Assembly (NCBI RefSeq): GCF_032878975.1
Contig: NZ_CP043875.1
Coordinates: 620,001 to 684,000 of the forward strand
DNA: 64,000 bases
Direction of reading: 5' to 3'
From: Methanoplanus sp. FWC-SCC4
Lineage (GTDB): Archaea > Halobacteriota > Methanomicrobia > Methanomicrobiales > Methanomicrobiaceae
The position numbers and the translations under genes are program-made. Positions 1 through 8,589 of the stretch are shown here, piece after piece. Positions within the stretch are counted from its first letter, which is position 1, and each line of letters opens with the position of its first letter. The notes beneath the pieces are model-generated. The model had not been told where the DNA came from and made no database searches. It worked only from the letters and a program-made list of their open reading frames with translations.

Positions 1-1
1 T

Positions 2-385
2 GAACTGAAGAGAGCAAGGAACTACCATTTTGCGGTAAAAGATACCGGTAATGATGTTGTATTTTTAAGAAAACTCATTCCGGGAGCAACCGATAAAAGT
101 TATGGTATACACGTTGCAAGACTTGCAGGAATCCCTAAAAAAGTAATTGAAAGGTCTGAGTTAATCCTGAAGGAAGAACAGGATAAACAATATAATGATG
201 GAAACGGTAAAAAACAACCCCGTTATACCCAGATGCTTTTGATAGATTCACCAAAACCGGTTGATCCACCTAAAAGGGATGATCCTGTAATTAAAAAGAT
301 AGAAGGAATTGATATTGATTCCATGTCTCCCCGTGAGGCTCTTACATTTCTTTACGGTTTAAAAAATGATTTAGAGGGGGATTAA
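2..385 (+). CDS. mutS: DNA mismatch repair protein MutS, C-terminal fragment
   Basis: The window opens inside this gene; about 127 C-terminal codons are visible, ending in TAA at 383-385. The start of the fragment carries the signature of the end of the MutS ATPase domain (YHFAVKD followed by PGATDKSYGIHVARLAGIP), where the histidine and SYGIHVA segment belong to the conserved ATPase/dimer interface. A charged linker and a short helical tail (SPREALTFLYGLK) follow, as in MutS1 proteins that bind mismatches as dimers. mutL starts 4 nt downstream, so the two form one mismatch-repair operon. Only the tail can be judged. Confidence 0.93.
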   Translation, partial: ELKRARNYHFAVKDTGNDVVFLRKLIPGATDKSYGIHVARLAGIPKKVIERSELILKEEQDKQYNDGNGKKQPRYTQMLLIDSPKPVDPPKRDDPVIKKIEGIDIDSMSPREALTFLYGLKNDLEGD

Positions 386-389
386 GTAA

Positions 390-2237
390 TTGAAAGAAAT
401 TAAACAGGCTAAAACAATTCATGTACTTGATGAGGCCACAATAAACAAGATAGCAGCAGGAGAAGTAATTGAAAGGCCTGCGTCTGTTGTAAAAGAGCTT
501 GTCGAGAATTCAATAGATGCCGGTGCAAAGTCAGTAAAGGTGGACATCGGCTCAGATTCAAAAGGAATTTTCAGAATACGTGTTGTTGATGACGGAACAG
601 GAATGGACAGGGATTCAGCAGTTTTGTCATTTACCCGTCATGCAACAAGTAAACTAAGTGACATTTCTGATCTCTTAAAGCTTCATACAATGGGATTTCG
701 TGGAGAAGCTCTTGCAAGCATTGCAGGTGTTTCAAAAGTAACAATGATCACAAAAATGCAGACTATTGACGTTTCTCCCGGTACAAAAATTGTCATCGAA
801 GGAGGGGATGTTCTTGATGTAAGTGACATCGGCGCACCGGACGGGACAAGTATCCTTATAGAAAATCTGTTTTTCAATACCCCTGCAAGAAAGAAATTTT
901 TAAAGTCCCGTCAGACGGAATTTTCACATGTCCACAAGGCTGTTCAGAATCTTGCCCTTGCAAATCCCGGAATATCCTTTCAGCTTAATCATAACGGGAA
1001 GGAAAAACTTGCGACAATAAGAACATCCAACCTTAAAGAGACTGTTGCATATATCTATGGAGGTGAAATTGCAGACCAGCTTCTTGAAGTAAAAGGTATG
1101 ACACCTTATATGAAGGTTGAAGGTCTTTGTGCTGTTCCTTCCAAAAATCTTCCAAACAGCCGTGATATAATAATATCAATTAATAACCGATCGGTAAACT
1201 CAGTTTCTCTTTCAAGGGCAATTAAGAGAGGTTATGGAACACTTCTTCCAAAAGACAGGTATCCTGTGGCATTTTTGAATATCATTCTTGATAAAAAAAT
1301 TGTTGATGTAAATGTTCACCCCACAAAGCGGGAAGTCAGGCTTTCAAGAGAAAAAGAGATTGAAGGTGAAATCTCCGCACTTGTAAAAAAAACTCTTGAA
1401 TCAGGGGATCTTTTATCTTCAAAAAATCCGGTTGCAGCTGAGAGTTTTTCATACCAGAAGAGTCTTTCATTTTCAGACGATAAGCCCCTGTTTAGTGTTG
1501 AATCAAAAACAAAGGAATATAAGGTTAATAATGAAGTTTTAAATCTTGATTTTCAGAAAGATGAGAAATCATATCACCCGCGTTTTTCTGCCACCGATAC
1601 TCAGTTAAGGCTTACTGAAAATTTTGATGAAGAAAATTTTGGTGAATATAAGATTCCCCCTATGAAGCCTCTGGGCCAGGTCGATGCATCCTACATTCTT
1701 GCCAGAAGGCAGACTTGTGATGGAGAGGAACTTGTAATAGTTGATCAACATGCTGCCCATGAGAGAATCCTTTATGATCAGGTACTTAAAATCCGCGAGA
1801 CCGGCAAAAATTCTCAGGAACTTCTTGTACCGGTTGTGCTTACATTAAGAACTGATGAGGCTGCCGTCTTGGTTTCCAATATAGACTCAATAATTGAAGA
1901 AGGCTTTTTTATTGAAGAGTTTGGAAAAAATACTTTTGCTGTGAGAGCAGTTCCTCTTATTTTGGGAAAGAGAGTAGGTACTGAAATAATAAAGGATATT
2001 GTTGCAGATTTAATGGAAGATAACAGAAAGTCGATTGAATATAAGAAAGAGAAGATATCCTCAACCATTGCCTGCCGTGCGGCGATAAAAGCTGGTGCTG
2101 TTTTGACATATGAACAGATGGAAAGGCTTTTGGATCAGCTTTCCAGAACAGAAACACCTTATACATGTCCTCACGGACGGCCTACTATGATTAATTTTTC
2201 AAAATCAAAACTGGATTCACTTTTTAAGAGAACCTGA
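390..2237 (+). CDS. mutL: DNA mismatch repair protein MutL
   Basis: MutL links MutS mismatch recognition to strand incision. The N-terminal GHKL ATPase (about residues 10-330) shows NKIAAGEVIERP, the catalytic Glu and Asn in KELVENSIDAGA, DDGTGMD and GFRGEAL. The C-terminal dimerisation domain (about 425-615) carries the metal-site segments of an endonuclease-type MutL: DQHAAHERILYD near residue 451, the ACRAAIKAG motif and CPHGRP near residue 592. The usual last Glu of the DQHA motif is Asp here. The start is a TTG at 390, chosen because GAGGGGG lies 10 nt upstream and the conserved N-terminus follows. It is 4 nt from mutS, so co-transcription is very likely. Length (615 aa) is normal. Confidence 0.96.
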   Translation: MKEIKQAKTIHVLDEATINKIAAGEVIERPASVVKELVENSIDAGAKSVKVDIGSDSKGIFRIRVVDDGTGMDRDSAVLSFTRHATSKLSDISDLLKLHTMGFRGEALASIAGVSKVTMITKMQTIDVSPGTKIVIEGGDVLDVSDIGAPDGTSILIENLFFNTPARKKFLKSRQTEFSHVHKAVQNLALANPGISFQLNHNGKEKLATIRTSNLKETVAYIYGGEIADQLLEVKGMTPYMKVEGLCAVPSKNLPNSRDIIISINNRSVNSVSLSRAIKRGYGTLLPKDRYPVAFLNIILDKKIVDVNVHPTKREVRLSREKEIEGEISALVKKTLESGDLLSSKNPVAAESFSYQKSLSFSDDKPLFSVESKTKEYKVNNEVLNLDFQKDEKSYHPRFSATDTQLRLTENFDEENFGEYKIPPMKPLGQVDASYILARRQTCDGEELVIVDQHAAHERILYDQVLKIRETGKNSQELLVPVVLTLRTDEAAVLVSNIDSIIEEGFFIEEFGKNTFAVRAVPLILGKRVGTEIIKDIVADLMEDNRKSIEYKKEKISSTIACRAAIKAGAVLTYEQMERLLDQLSRTETPYTCPHGRPTMINFSKSKLDSLFKRT

Positions 2238-2275
2238 AAAATAAATATTTTTTATCCGGAGAATACCGGAAAATT

Positions 2276-2839
2276 TCAGGCTTCGAGTTTTCCCTGAACA
2301 AAGAAACCTGTGATTATGCTTACAATACCCATTGCTATTATGAAGGCTCCAATTACCTGAACAATTAGAATAGTTCCAAGGAGTGGGAATATTACCATAA
2401 GTATTCCAAGTATGATAGCAATAATTCCTGCAAGTACTAAGAGTATCCTGTATATTCCGGACTCTGTTTCTGCCGTAAGTCCTAACCAGAGATCACCAAA
2501 ACCAGTAATAAATGCCCACATTGCGATTAATACTGCAAATGTAAGCCAGATAATTCCTATGTTCATTACAGAAAGTATTCCAATTAAAACACCTGCAATT
2601 CCAAGAATTACCAAAAGTATCTTTGATTTTGTATTATCTTTGTTAGCAATACCTTTGACTATGGTTGAAATGCTGTACAGTATAATTAAAGCGCCAATGA
2701 AATATGCAAAAACATCTACAACAATAGGTGCCCAAATAAGTGCAATTCCACCAAATATGATGGAAATAAGGCCCTGGAGAAGGAAAACCCACCAGTTAAT
2801 AGGTGTAAAATCCCCTTCCATTACAATAACTTCGTCCAT
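2276..2839 (-). CDS. HdeD-like DUF308 membrane protein
   Basis: A 187-aa, strongly hydrophobic protein with about six transmembrane helices and a short polar N-terminus that begins the first helix at INWWVFLLQGLISIIFGG. Repeated two-helix units with Gly-rich turns (GALIILYS, GFGDLWLGL, GAFIIAMGI) are typical of the HdeD/DUF308 family, whose bacterial members are linked to acid stress but whose molecular function is not established. The ATG at 2839 is preceded by GAGGTAAT at good spacing. It is transcribed convergently to mutL with under 40 nt between the stops. Any stress role is inferred from family only. Confidence 0.8.
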   Translation of the reverse strand: MDEVIVMEGDFTPINWWVFLLQGLISIIFGGIALIWAPIVVDVFAYFIGALIILYSISTIVKGIANKDNTKSKILLVILGIAGVLIGILSVMNIGIIWLTFAVLIAMWAFITGFGDLWLGLTAETESGIYRILLVLAGIIAIILGILMVIFPLLGTILIVQVIGAFIIAMGIVSIITGFFVQGKLEA

Positions 2840-3004
2840 TTTAGATTACCTCTATTCTTTATAAAGTTATTAATTATATTTAAGAATTCTGAGTCCTGTT
2901 TTGAAAAAAAGGGGGATTCTTGAATTTTTGTTAATCATATTAACCTAATTTCAAACATTTCTAAAAAACCGGATGTTCTGTTTTGATATACAGAATTCAT
3001 TTTA

Positions 3005-3586
3005 TTATAATCTGCAAAGGTCATTTATTATTCTGATTACGTAGAGTTTTTCATCCTCAACCTTTTTTTCGGCTACTATGAATGATAAGAATCCGAGTCT
3101 TGAGAATATCATGGCAACTTCATCGGGCCCTGTTAATGATGATATTAAAAGAAGGCAGCGTCCTGTTTTTGACATTATGCCGTTAAGCTGTTTTGCGAAT
3201 TCTTCTATTGTTTCTCTCCCGTTTATACCGCCATCAAGAGCATATTCTAGCCAGTCATCAATTTTCTCTTCAGGTTTTGTAGGAAGGTATGGTGGATTGA
3301 ATAAAATCAGATCAAATGCTGTTTTATTTTCCTTAAATGACGTCATCAGATTTGATCTGATGATCTCAACACCCCTTTTTTTTGCAGACTTGCAGGCATG
3401 AGGGTTTATATCAACTGCGATTGTATTTTTAGAAATCTTTGTCATTTCAGATGCAATCAGCCCGCTGCCCGTTCCAACTTCCAGTATCCTGTCGGTTAAT
3501 TTTACTTCCCTTAGAGCGGTTTTTAAAAGAAGGTATGTATCTTCTTCAGGCTGATAGACCTGGTCACTGAATTCCTGCATATTCAC
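3005..3586 (-). CDS. HemK2/Mtq2-type class I methyltransferase (probable aRF1 Gln methyltransferase)
   Basis: A 193-aa Rossmann-fold SAM-dependent methyltransferase. Motif I is LEVGTGSGLIASEM (about residue 35) and the catalytic NPPY motif is in FNPPYLP (about residue 98), characteristic of enzymes that methylate glutamine, such as the GGQ glutamine of release factors. The short length without the bacterial PrmC N-terminal domain fits archaeal/eukaryotic HemK2 proteins. The GTG at 3586 has AAGGA six nt upstream; an ATG two codons later (3580) is an alternative. In many archaea this gene follows ksgA directly; here two unrelated genes lie between. Confidence 0.85.
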   Translation of the reverse strand: MNMQEFSDQVYQPEEDTYLLLKTALREVKLTDRILEVGTGSGLIASEMTKISKNTIAVDINPHACKSAKKRGVEIIRSNLMTSFKENKTAFDLILFNPPYLPTKPEEKIDDWLEYALDGGINGRETIEEFAKQLNGIMSKTGRCLLLISSLTGPDEVAMIFSRLGFLSFIVAEKKVEDEKLYVIRIINDLCRL

Positions 3587-3671
3587 TGTTATTCCTTTGT
3601 CACTTTTTGTTTAGATTTTTTTCTGATGGTAATAAAATGAAAAAAAATTTTTTTGTTTGAAATTCTGAATA

Positions 3672-4514
3672 CTAATAGTAAACAGCCCAAAATATCAGTT
3701 CGTTTCCGTCTTTGTCTTTAATTGTGAGTTTATCTCCTTCAATCATATATTCCATTGAATTTTGAAGTATCTCAAGGAATAATGTTTCCTGTTCCATTGT
3801 ATCCTCACAGTACATTTTCGTTGAAATGAGCGGTCCGATAGTCAGGACCTCATCTTTTTCTTCCCAGTTGCCATTGTAGTTATTGCACCCTGCATAGCCT
3901 GAAAGACTTCCATCGGAACCAAAGACAGCTGTAAGAGGACTTTCTGAAACAACAGTCATATTTTCCCCTTTGGACGTATAACTTCTGAGATGCCATGTAC
4001 CTGCAATTTTTGGAGGGCTATATCTGTGGAAAATGAGTTTTTCTTTTGCTGTATCGTTTTTAATTGTAAGGGTGTCTCCATCTGCCATAATTGTAGCTGA
4101 GTTCTGGAGCATCTGAAGGAATAAGGTTTCCTGATCCATTATATCCTCGCAGTACATCATTGTTGATCCCAGAGGACCTATGGAAATTGAACTGCCGCTG
4201 ATTTGATAATTCCCAAAGTAATTGTTGCAACCTGCAGAACCGGATATATTTCCCTGAGTATCAAATCTGGTTGTAATTTCTGTTCCTGTTTTCAATAATG
4301 TATCTTTTTCGTTAACCTCAAAATTTGATAATATCCATAACCCCTGTATCCGATAAACCATATCTTCTACAGGTTTTTGGGTTGCTGTTTCGGTTGTAAT
4401 CTGAGTATCTATGGGTGTAGGCGTAGGTGTTGCCGGTGTCTTTGAATCCGTACATCCTGAAAAAATAGTTGCCGCTAAAATAATCAAAATAATAAGAATT
4501 TTTGAATATTTCAT
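3672..4514 (-). CDS. Lipoprotein with two META (HslJ-like) domains
   Basis: The ATG at 4514 gives a short basic start, a hydrophobic stretch (ILIILIILAATIF) and a lipobox-like SGC near residue 19, then a Thr/Pro linker, so the protein is probably exported and anchored outside the membrane. Two tandem META domains follow (about residues 65-170 and 175-280). Each holds the GxAGCNNYxGN core, an IGPLxST segment and MYCED near the second Cys, with aligned spacing, so they arose by internal duplication. META-domain proteins include HslJ, linked to envelope stress and resistance; the biochemical role is unknown. An upstream extension of the same frame is not favoured because it hides the signal peptide. 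Confidence 0.82.
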   Translation of the reverse strand: MKYSKILIILIILAATIFSGCTDSKTPATPTPTPIDTQITTETATQKPVEDMVYRIQGLWILSNFEVNEKDTLLKTGTEITTRFDTQGNISGSAGCNNYFGNYQISGSSISIGPLGSTMMYCEDIMDQETLFLQMLQNSATIMADGDTLTIKNDTAKEKLIFHRYSPPKIAGTWHLRSYTSKGENMTVVSESPLTAVFGSDGSLSGYAGCNNYNGNWEEKDEVLTIGPLISTKMYCEDTMEQETLFLEILQNSMEYMIEGDKLTIKDKDGNELIFWAVYY

Positions 4515-4779
4515 GGAGTGTCCATTATACGTATATTTTATAAAAACATTTCTGGTGAAATTTGGCCCTGGCAATAATTGAGTTATGAATATATTATCAT
4601 TTGATTTATTGGCCATGATATCTTAGAAACCTGGAATAATCAAATTGAATAATCCGTCTATTTAACCATTTTTAGAAAAATTCCCAAAATTCCAAGAATT
4701 GAATTTTATTTTCACACATTTTATCTGAATAAATATTCTTAAAAGCTTTTGAATCCTAATTAACGAGATAGGAAAAATA

Positions 4780-6519
4780 ATGCAGCTTAAAATAGGTAAA
4801 GCCGGAGGGCGTGACTTTTCTGTAGATGCACAGGAACTTGTAACCGGCAGGACTTGCATTATTGCCCAGTCCGGTTCTGGAAAAAGCTGGAGCATTGCAG
4901 TTCTTTGCGAAAAGATGTGCCGAAATAATATCGGTTTTTGCCTTATAGATACAGAAGGGGAATATTACTCACTCAAGGAAAAATTTGAAAATATATGGTG
5001 GGTGGGGGCAGAAGGTGGCGATTCCGAGTGTGAAGACATCGCCATGGATTATGACATTGAAAAGGTCAATATCAGACATCTGATGGAAAGGGCAGTTGCA
5101 GAAAGCAGACCTGTAATATATGATGTTTCTGAAGTTGACATGGTTCCGAGGGTTACAAAACTTGCCCATGCAATATATGATGTTGCAACAGATCAAAGGA
5201 AACCCTATCTTTTGATAGTGGAAGAGGCTGACAAATTTATACCTCAGTCAAGGGACTCAATAAAAAAGATAGAAGAAATTTCACGAAGGGGGAGAAAAAG
5301 AGGTCTTGGGTTAATGGTTGCAACCCAGAGGCCTGCAATTGTTACGAAGAATGTTTTATCACAGTGCAACAGCCAGATAATCGGAAAACTCTCTATTGAA
5401 AATGATCTAAAGGCAGTAGGACTTTTTTTTAGTTCTAAACAGGAAGTAGAGGAACTCACAACACTAAACCCGGGGGATTTTTTCGTCATGGGTAGTCTTG
5501 TTCACGAAAAAACCAAGATGAGATTTGGAAATCGTGAAACTAAACACAGGGGTGTGACACCGCTTCTTGAAGAAAGAGAAATGATTGCTGATCCTGACAT
5601 ATCTGGAGAGGAAGATAATAAAGAAGCAGAATCTGAAGTTTTACCTGATAAAGAAAATCCATTTAAAAGTGAAAATTCAGGTGAGAAAGCTGCTGTATCT
5701 GAAAAATCCAAACCAAAATCTAAAACTCCTGTAAAGAAAGCTACAAAAAAGAAAAAAATGTCACTGCCGGTTGATGACAGAAAAAAATCTGAAGAAGGTG
5801 TTATTCCTCTTATTGAAAGAGAAGAAGCACTTGAAATTGCGTCGGGTAAATTACGCAAAAAAAGATTTGGATTTGGAACGGAAGAGAGACTGCTTTCAGG
5901 AGATCTTATCTATAAACCGCTTGTGTGTGTTTCAGTGAGGTATATAGGGGGACTGTTTAGGAAAACAACCCGTGATGCTAAATTTCTTGTTGACGGAATA
6001 AACGGGCACGGGGTTGAAATAAACGGAGGTCTTTGTTTTAAACCACTATTTTCAGAATATCTGAATCTTGATGAACCTTCACTCATGATTCTTAAAAATA
6101 TGTCTTTTAAAGGATGTACGTCTGCACAGATTGAAGCTGAAATAAAACTTGAAAAGTCAGATGTTGAAAAGTCACTAAAACTCCTTGAAGAAAGAAAACT
6201 TATAACCGAATCGGAGACTGTTGGAGAATCTGATGAACCTGTATATGTGCCTTTGACAGTTCATCCCTTCCCTTCAATCAAAAATAAATATCCTTCTTTT
6301 TCTTTTAGAAAAGGACCCTTTAAGGAAAAATATGAGAAAAAAATCATAGATGAAAGTGATATAAGAATGATACTGAAGGTTTCAGAGTCAACATCTGAAA
6401 TTGTTGATTTCAGCACAGTTTATTATCCGGTTTATAAAATTGTTATGGCATCGGGACCTGAGGAAAGGACGATATATATCGATGCCGTTGAGGGAAAAGA
6501 AGTTGCTTTTGTCTTTTAA
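4780..6519 (+). CDS. HerA/DUF87-like archaeal ATPase
   Basis: A 579-aa P-loop ATPase of the HerA/FtsK type. Walker A is AQSGSGKSWS (about residue 31), the DTEGEYYSL segment follows, Walker B is LLIVEEADKF (about 150), and ATQRPAIV with the conserved Gln/Arg comes after it. Residues about 265-340 are a Lys/Glu/Ser-rich linker. The C-terminal part (about 370-579) has a beta-rich segment and a winged-helix-like region (MSFKGCTSAQIEAEI...LLEERKLI). Canonical HerA pairs with NurA, Mre11 and Rad50 in end resection; none is here, so the partner is unknown. The ATG at 4780 follows GATAGGA. It is divergent from the META lipoprotein and convergent with ksgA. Confidence 0.8.
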   Translation: MQLKIGKAGGRDFSVDAQELVTGRTCIIAQSGSGKSWSIAVLCEKMCRNNIGFCLIDTEGEYYSLKEKFENIWWVGAEGGDSECEDIAMDYDIEKVNIRHLMERAVAESRPVIYDVSEVDMVPRVTKLAHAIYDVATDQRKPYLLIVEEADKFIPQSRDSIKKIEEISRRGRKRGLGLMVATQRPAIVTKNVLSQCNSQIIGKLSIENDLKAVGLFFSSKQEVEELTTLNPGDFFVMGSLVHEKTKMRFGNRETKHRGVTPLLEEREMIADPDISGEEDNKEAESEVLPDKENPFKSENSGEKAAVSEKSKPKSKTPVKKATKKKKMSLPVDDRKKSEEGVIPLIEREEALEIASGKLRKKRFGFGTEERLLSGDLIYKPLVCVSVRYIGGLFRKTTRDAKFLVDGINGHGVEINGGLCFKPLFSEYLNLDEPSLMILKNMSFKGCTSAQIEAEIKLEKSDVEKSLKLLEERKLITESETVGESDEPVYVPLTVHPFPSIKNKYPSFSFRKGPFKEKYEKKIIDESDIRMILKVSESTSEIVDFSTVYYPVYKIVMASGPEERTIYIDAVEGKEVAFVF

Positions 6520-6571
6520 ATAAAAAAAATCAGATATGGTAACGGGAATTAACAATATATTATACAAATAT

Positions 6572-7339
6572 TTAAGCACAGTTTGAGATATCAGAAAATT
6601 CTTTTAATGTTAGTTCCTGAGGCCTTTTTTTAAGTATTTCATCCGGAAGGCAGGACAATAAATTTTTAATTCTTTCTTCTCCGAGAATCGATGATGAGTT
6701 TTTAAGTCCTTTTTTGACTGTCTTTCTTCTGTTGGAAAAAAGCACACGGATTATATCGGCATATAATTTGTGATCTTTTATGGGGTATGTAAGTTCTTTT
6801 TTTGGAGTGATTTTTACAACCCATGAATCAACTTCAGGCGGGGGGGAAAAAGACTCAGGTCCTAATTCCAAAAGTGGCATTACTTTTGCGTATGTCTGAA
6901 CCATAATTGAGAGACGACCACAGTCGGATGTTCCCGGAAGAGCTATCATCCGTTGTGCAAATTCCTTTTGGTACATTAAAACTGCTTCTTCAAAGCCTGT
7001 TTTAATAAGCCTGAAAGTAATTTTAGATGATGCTGAATATGGAAGATTGGCAACAACCTTTTCAAATGGCGGTATATTGCATTTAATTGCGTCACCATTT
7101 ATTATTGTAAGATTGCCTGAAGAGATCTCCTTTTCAAAAACAGATTCAAGATAGGGGATAAGTGTGCTGTCAAGTTCAACAGCAATCACTTTTGCCCCTC
7201 TTTTTAAAAGAGCACGAGTAAGCACTCCTCTCCCAGGGCCGATTTCCAGCACCCTTTTATTATTTACGTCCGTAAAACCGGCAATTTTCTCAACTGCATT
7301 ACTGTCAGCAAGAAAATGCTGATCGTGAGGAGCTCTCAT
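6572..7339 (-). CDS. ksgA: 16S rRNA dimethyladenosine transferase KsgA/Dim1
   Basis: A 255-aa SAM-dependent methyltransferase that dimethylates the two adjacent adenines of the 3'-terminal helix of 16S rRNA during small-subunit maturation. DQHFLAD near the start, motif I LEIGPGRGVLTRALL, the catalytic NLPYSASSK, and the C-terminal substrate region with LFSNRRKTVKKGL are all present. The start ATG overlaps the DUF655 stop by 4 nt (ATGA), indicating translational coupling. It is the last gene of the long minus-strand cluster and converges with the HerA-like gene. Confidence 0.96.
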   Translation of the reverse strand: MRAPHDQHFLADSNAVEKIAGFTDVNNKRVLEIGPGRGVLTRALLKRGAKVIAVELDSTLIPYLESVFEKEISSGNLTIINGDAIKCNIPPFEKVVANLPYSASSKITFRLIKTGFEEAVLMYQKEFAQRMIALPGTSDCGRLSIMVQTYAKVMPLLELGPESFSPPPEVDSWVVKITPKKELTYPIKDHKLYADIIRVLFSNRRKTVKKGLKNSSSILGEERIKNLLSCLPDEILKKRPQELTLKEFSDISNCA

Positions 7340-7896
7340 TTTGATGTAAATAAATGATATTTTACATTGGGATCCTCAATTTCCTCAAGAATCCTTTTTA
7401 CGATCATCTGTTCAGGGTGCGGAATAGCCTTTATGCGTTCGCTGATATCCGAGAAGGTTTCAAATGCTTTTTTGTTCCGCTCTTCAAGAATTTCCCATAG
7501 CAGCTTCTTGCCGATTCCGGGAAGAAGGTGAAGCATGTGCTGTTTTGATGTAATGGGAACTGCCTTGTTGAAGAAATCAACATATTTTTTTTCATTTTCC
7601 ATCACAATGCTTTCAATAACGTATGGTAATTCAAGCTTTGCTGTTTGCGTCAGATCATTGTAACCTATGCGACGTTTTACTCTCTCGATTTTGTCGCGTT
7701 CTTTGTCTCCTATGTAAACTCTGTCATTTGCCTGAAGATCCGAAACCTTGGGAATCAGTTCAAGAAGCTTGAATTGATCAGTACCGACGGCCTGGACCAA
7801 AGGTTCTTTTTTAAACTGGGGGCGACGTGAGTCGCCATGACCCATTGGAAGTACATCTACAATTAATGCATAGAACTCTTTTTTGTCAGTTTTCAT
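7336..7896 (-). CDS. DUF655 protein with helix-hairpin-helix
   Basis: A 186-aa archaeal protein of the DUF655 family. An N-terminal OB-like/S1-like portion holds the conserved ALIVDVLPMGHGD and RVYIGDKERDKIERVKRRIGY segments. The C-terminal half has a helix-hairpin-helix (LLPGIGKKLLWEILEERN), suggesting nucleic-acid binding. The family nearly always sits between rpoF and ksgA, as here, so a role in rRNA or tRNA processing is inferred; no activity is established. A run of seven G residues 8 nt upstream of the ATG serves as ribosome-binding site. Confidence 0.88.
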   Translation of the reverse strand: MKTDKKEFYALIVDVLPMGHGDSRRPQFKKEPLVQAVGTDQFKLLELIPKVSDLQANDRVYIGDKERDKIERVKRRIGYNDLTQTAKLELPYVIESIVMENEKKYVDFFNKAVPITSKQHMLHLLPGIGKKLLWEILEERNKKAFETFSDISERIKAIPHPEQMIVKRILEEIEDPNVKYHLFTSK

Positions 7897-7914
7897 AAGG
7901 AAACCCCCCCGGAT

Positions 7915-8274
7915 TTAAAAGTGAGCGATTACAAGATCAAGGATCTCATCGAGTTCCTCACCTGAGAGTGTGAAACGCTCTTTTGCATAGATTGCACGAA
8001 GTTCATCCCTTGTTTTGGGCATGACATTTGCAATTCTAAATGCGATATCAGGTTTCATTTTATCAAGAGCAATTAATTTTTCAACGAGTGCTCTTGATTT
8101 CTCTGCGCTTGTTTTGGAGAGGTGATTGGCATGCTCGATGCTCCTGCGAAGTTCGTATGACATCTCTTTTCCTGCCTCAAGGCGCTTGGCTTCGACATTT
8201 AGAAGTGCTTCACGCATTTCCGGCAGGGTTATCCTCTCTTCATTAATAATTCCTTTTACTTTCATGCCAATCAC
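7915..8274 (-). CDS. rpoF: DNA-directed RNA polymerase subunit F (Rpb4 homologue)
   Basis: A 119-aa subunit that with subunit E (Rpb7) forms the stalk of archaeal RNA polymerase. It shows the family plan: an N-terminal strand (MKVKGIINEERIT), a helical middle with many Arg/Glu, and the C-terminal KMKPDIAFRIANVMPKTRDELRAIYAKE helix-turn-helix region typical of Rpb4. Two starts are possible: GTG at 8274, which gives an MIG start like that of methanococcal RpoF, or ATG at 8265, for which GTGATT could be the Shine-Dalgarno. I kept GTG. It lies 19 nt after rpl21e in the same operon. Confidence 0.92.
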   Translation of the reverse strand: MIGMKVKGIINEERITLPEMREALLNVEAKRLEAGKEMSYELRRSIEHANHLSKTSAEKSRALVEKLIALDKMKPDIAFRIANVMPKTRDELRAIYAKERFTLSGEELDEILDLVIAHF

Positions 8275-8293
8275 TTAATTTATAGAAAAATGA

Positions 8294-8587
8294 TTATTGT
8301 TTCTGTGGTTTTAGATGTTGCGGTCTTGAGATGACAACTTTCTTTGAGTTTCCATCGCTAATCTCAAGAACCCATGCGCGTCCCTGTTTGCCAAGGATTA
8401 TGCCTGTTTTTCCGTGGAATCTACGGTGTGGCATACCAAGCTGTACACTTGGATCTACTACAATGTGTACCTTCTGTCCTTCGTCAAACTGCTGAATAAC
8501 AGATGTTACTGGTGCGAGACCACGTCTTCTGAGTGCTTTTTTGTACTTATAGCGAGTCTTTTTTCTCTGACCATTATGATGTGCCAT
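8294..8587 (-). CDS. rpl21e: 50S ribosomal protein L21e
   Basis: A 97-aa basic protein of the large subunit. The start MAHHNGQRKKTRYKYKKALR and the KGTIILGKQG-like segment (HGKTGIILGKQGRAW) are characteristic of eL21, an SH3-like barrel binding 23S rRNA domain II. The ATG lies 2 nt past the pus10 stop, and GTGGAGAG inside the end of pus10 is its ribosome-binding site, so the pair is translationally coupled. Length is normal. Confidence 0.97.
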   Translation of the reverse strand: MAHHNGQRKKTRYKYKKALRRRGLAPVTSVIQQFDEGQKVHIVVDPSVQLGMPHRRFHGKTGIILGKQGRAWVLEISDGNSKKVVISRPQHLKPQKQ

Positions 8588-8589
8588 TT

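Noticed and set aside
2412-2864. A 150-codon plus-strand frame
   Set aside because: It is antisense to the HdeD-like membrane gene, which has a good ribosome-binding site and membrane pattern.
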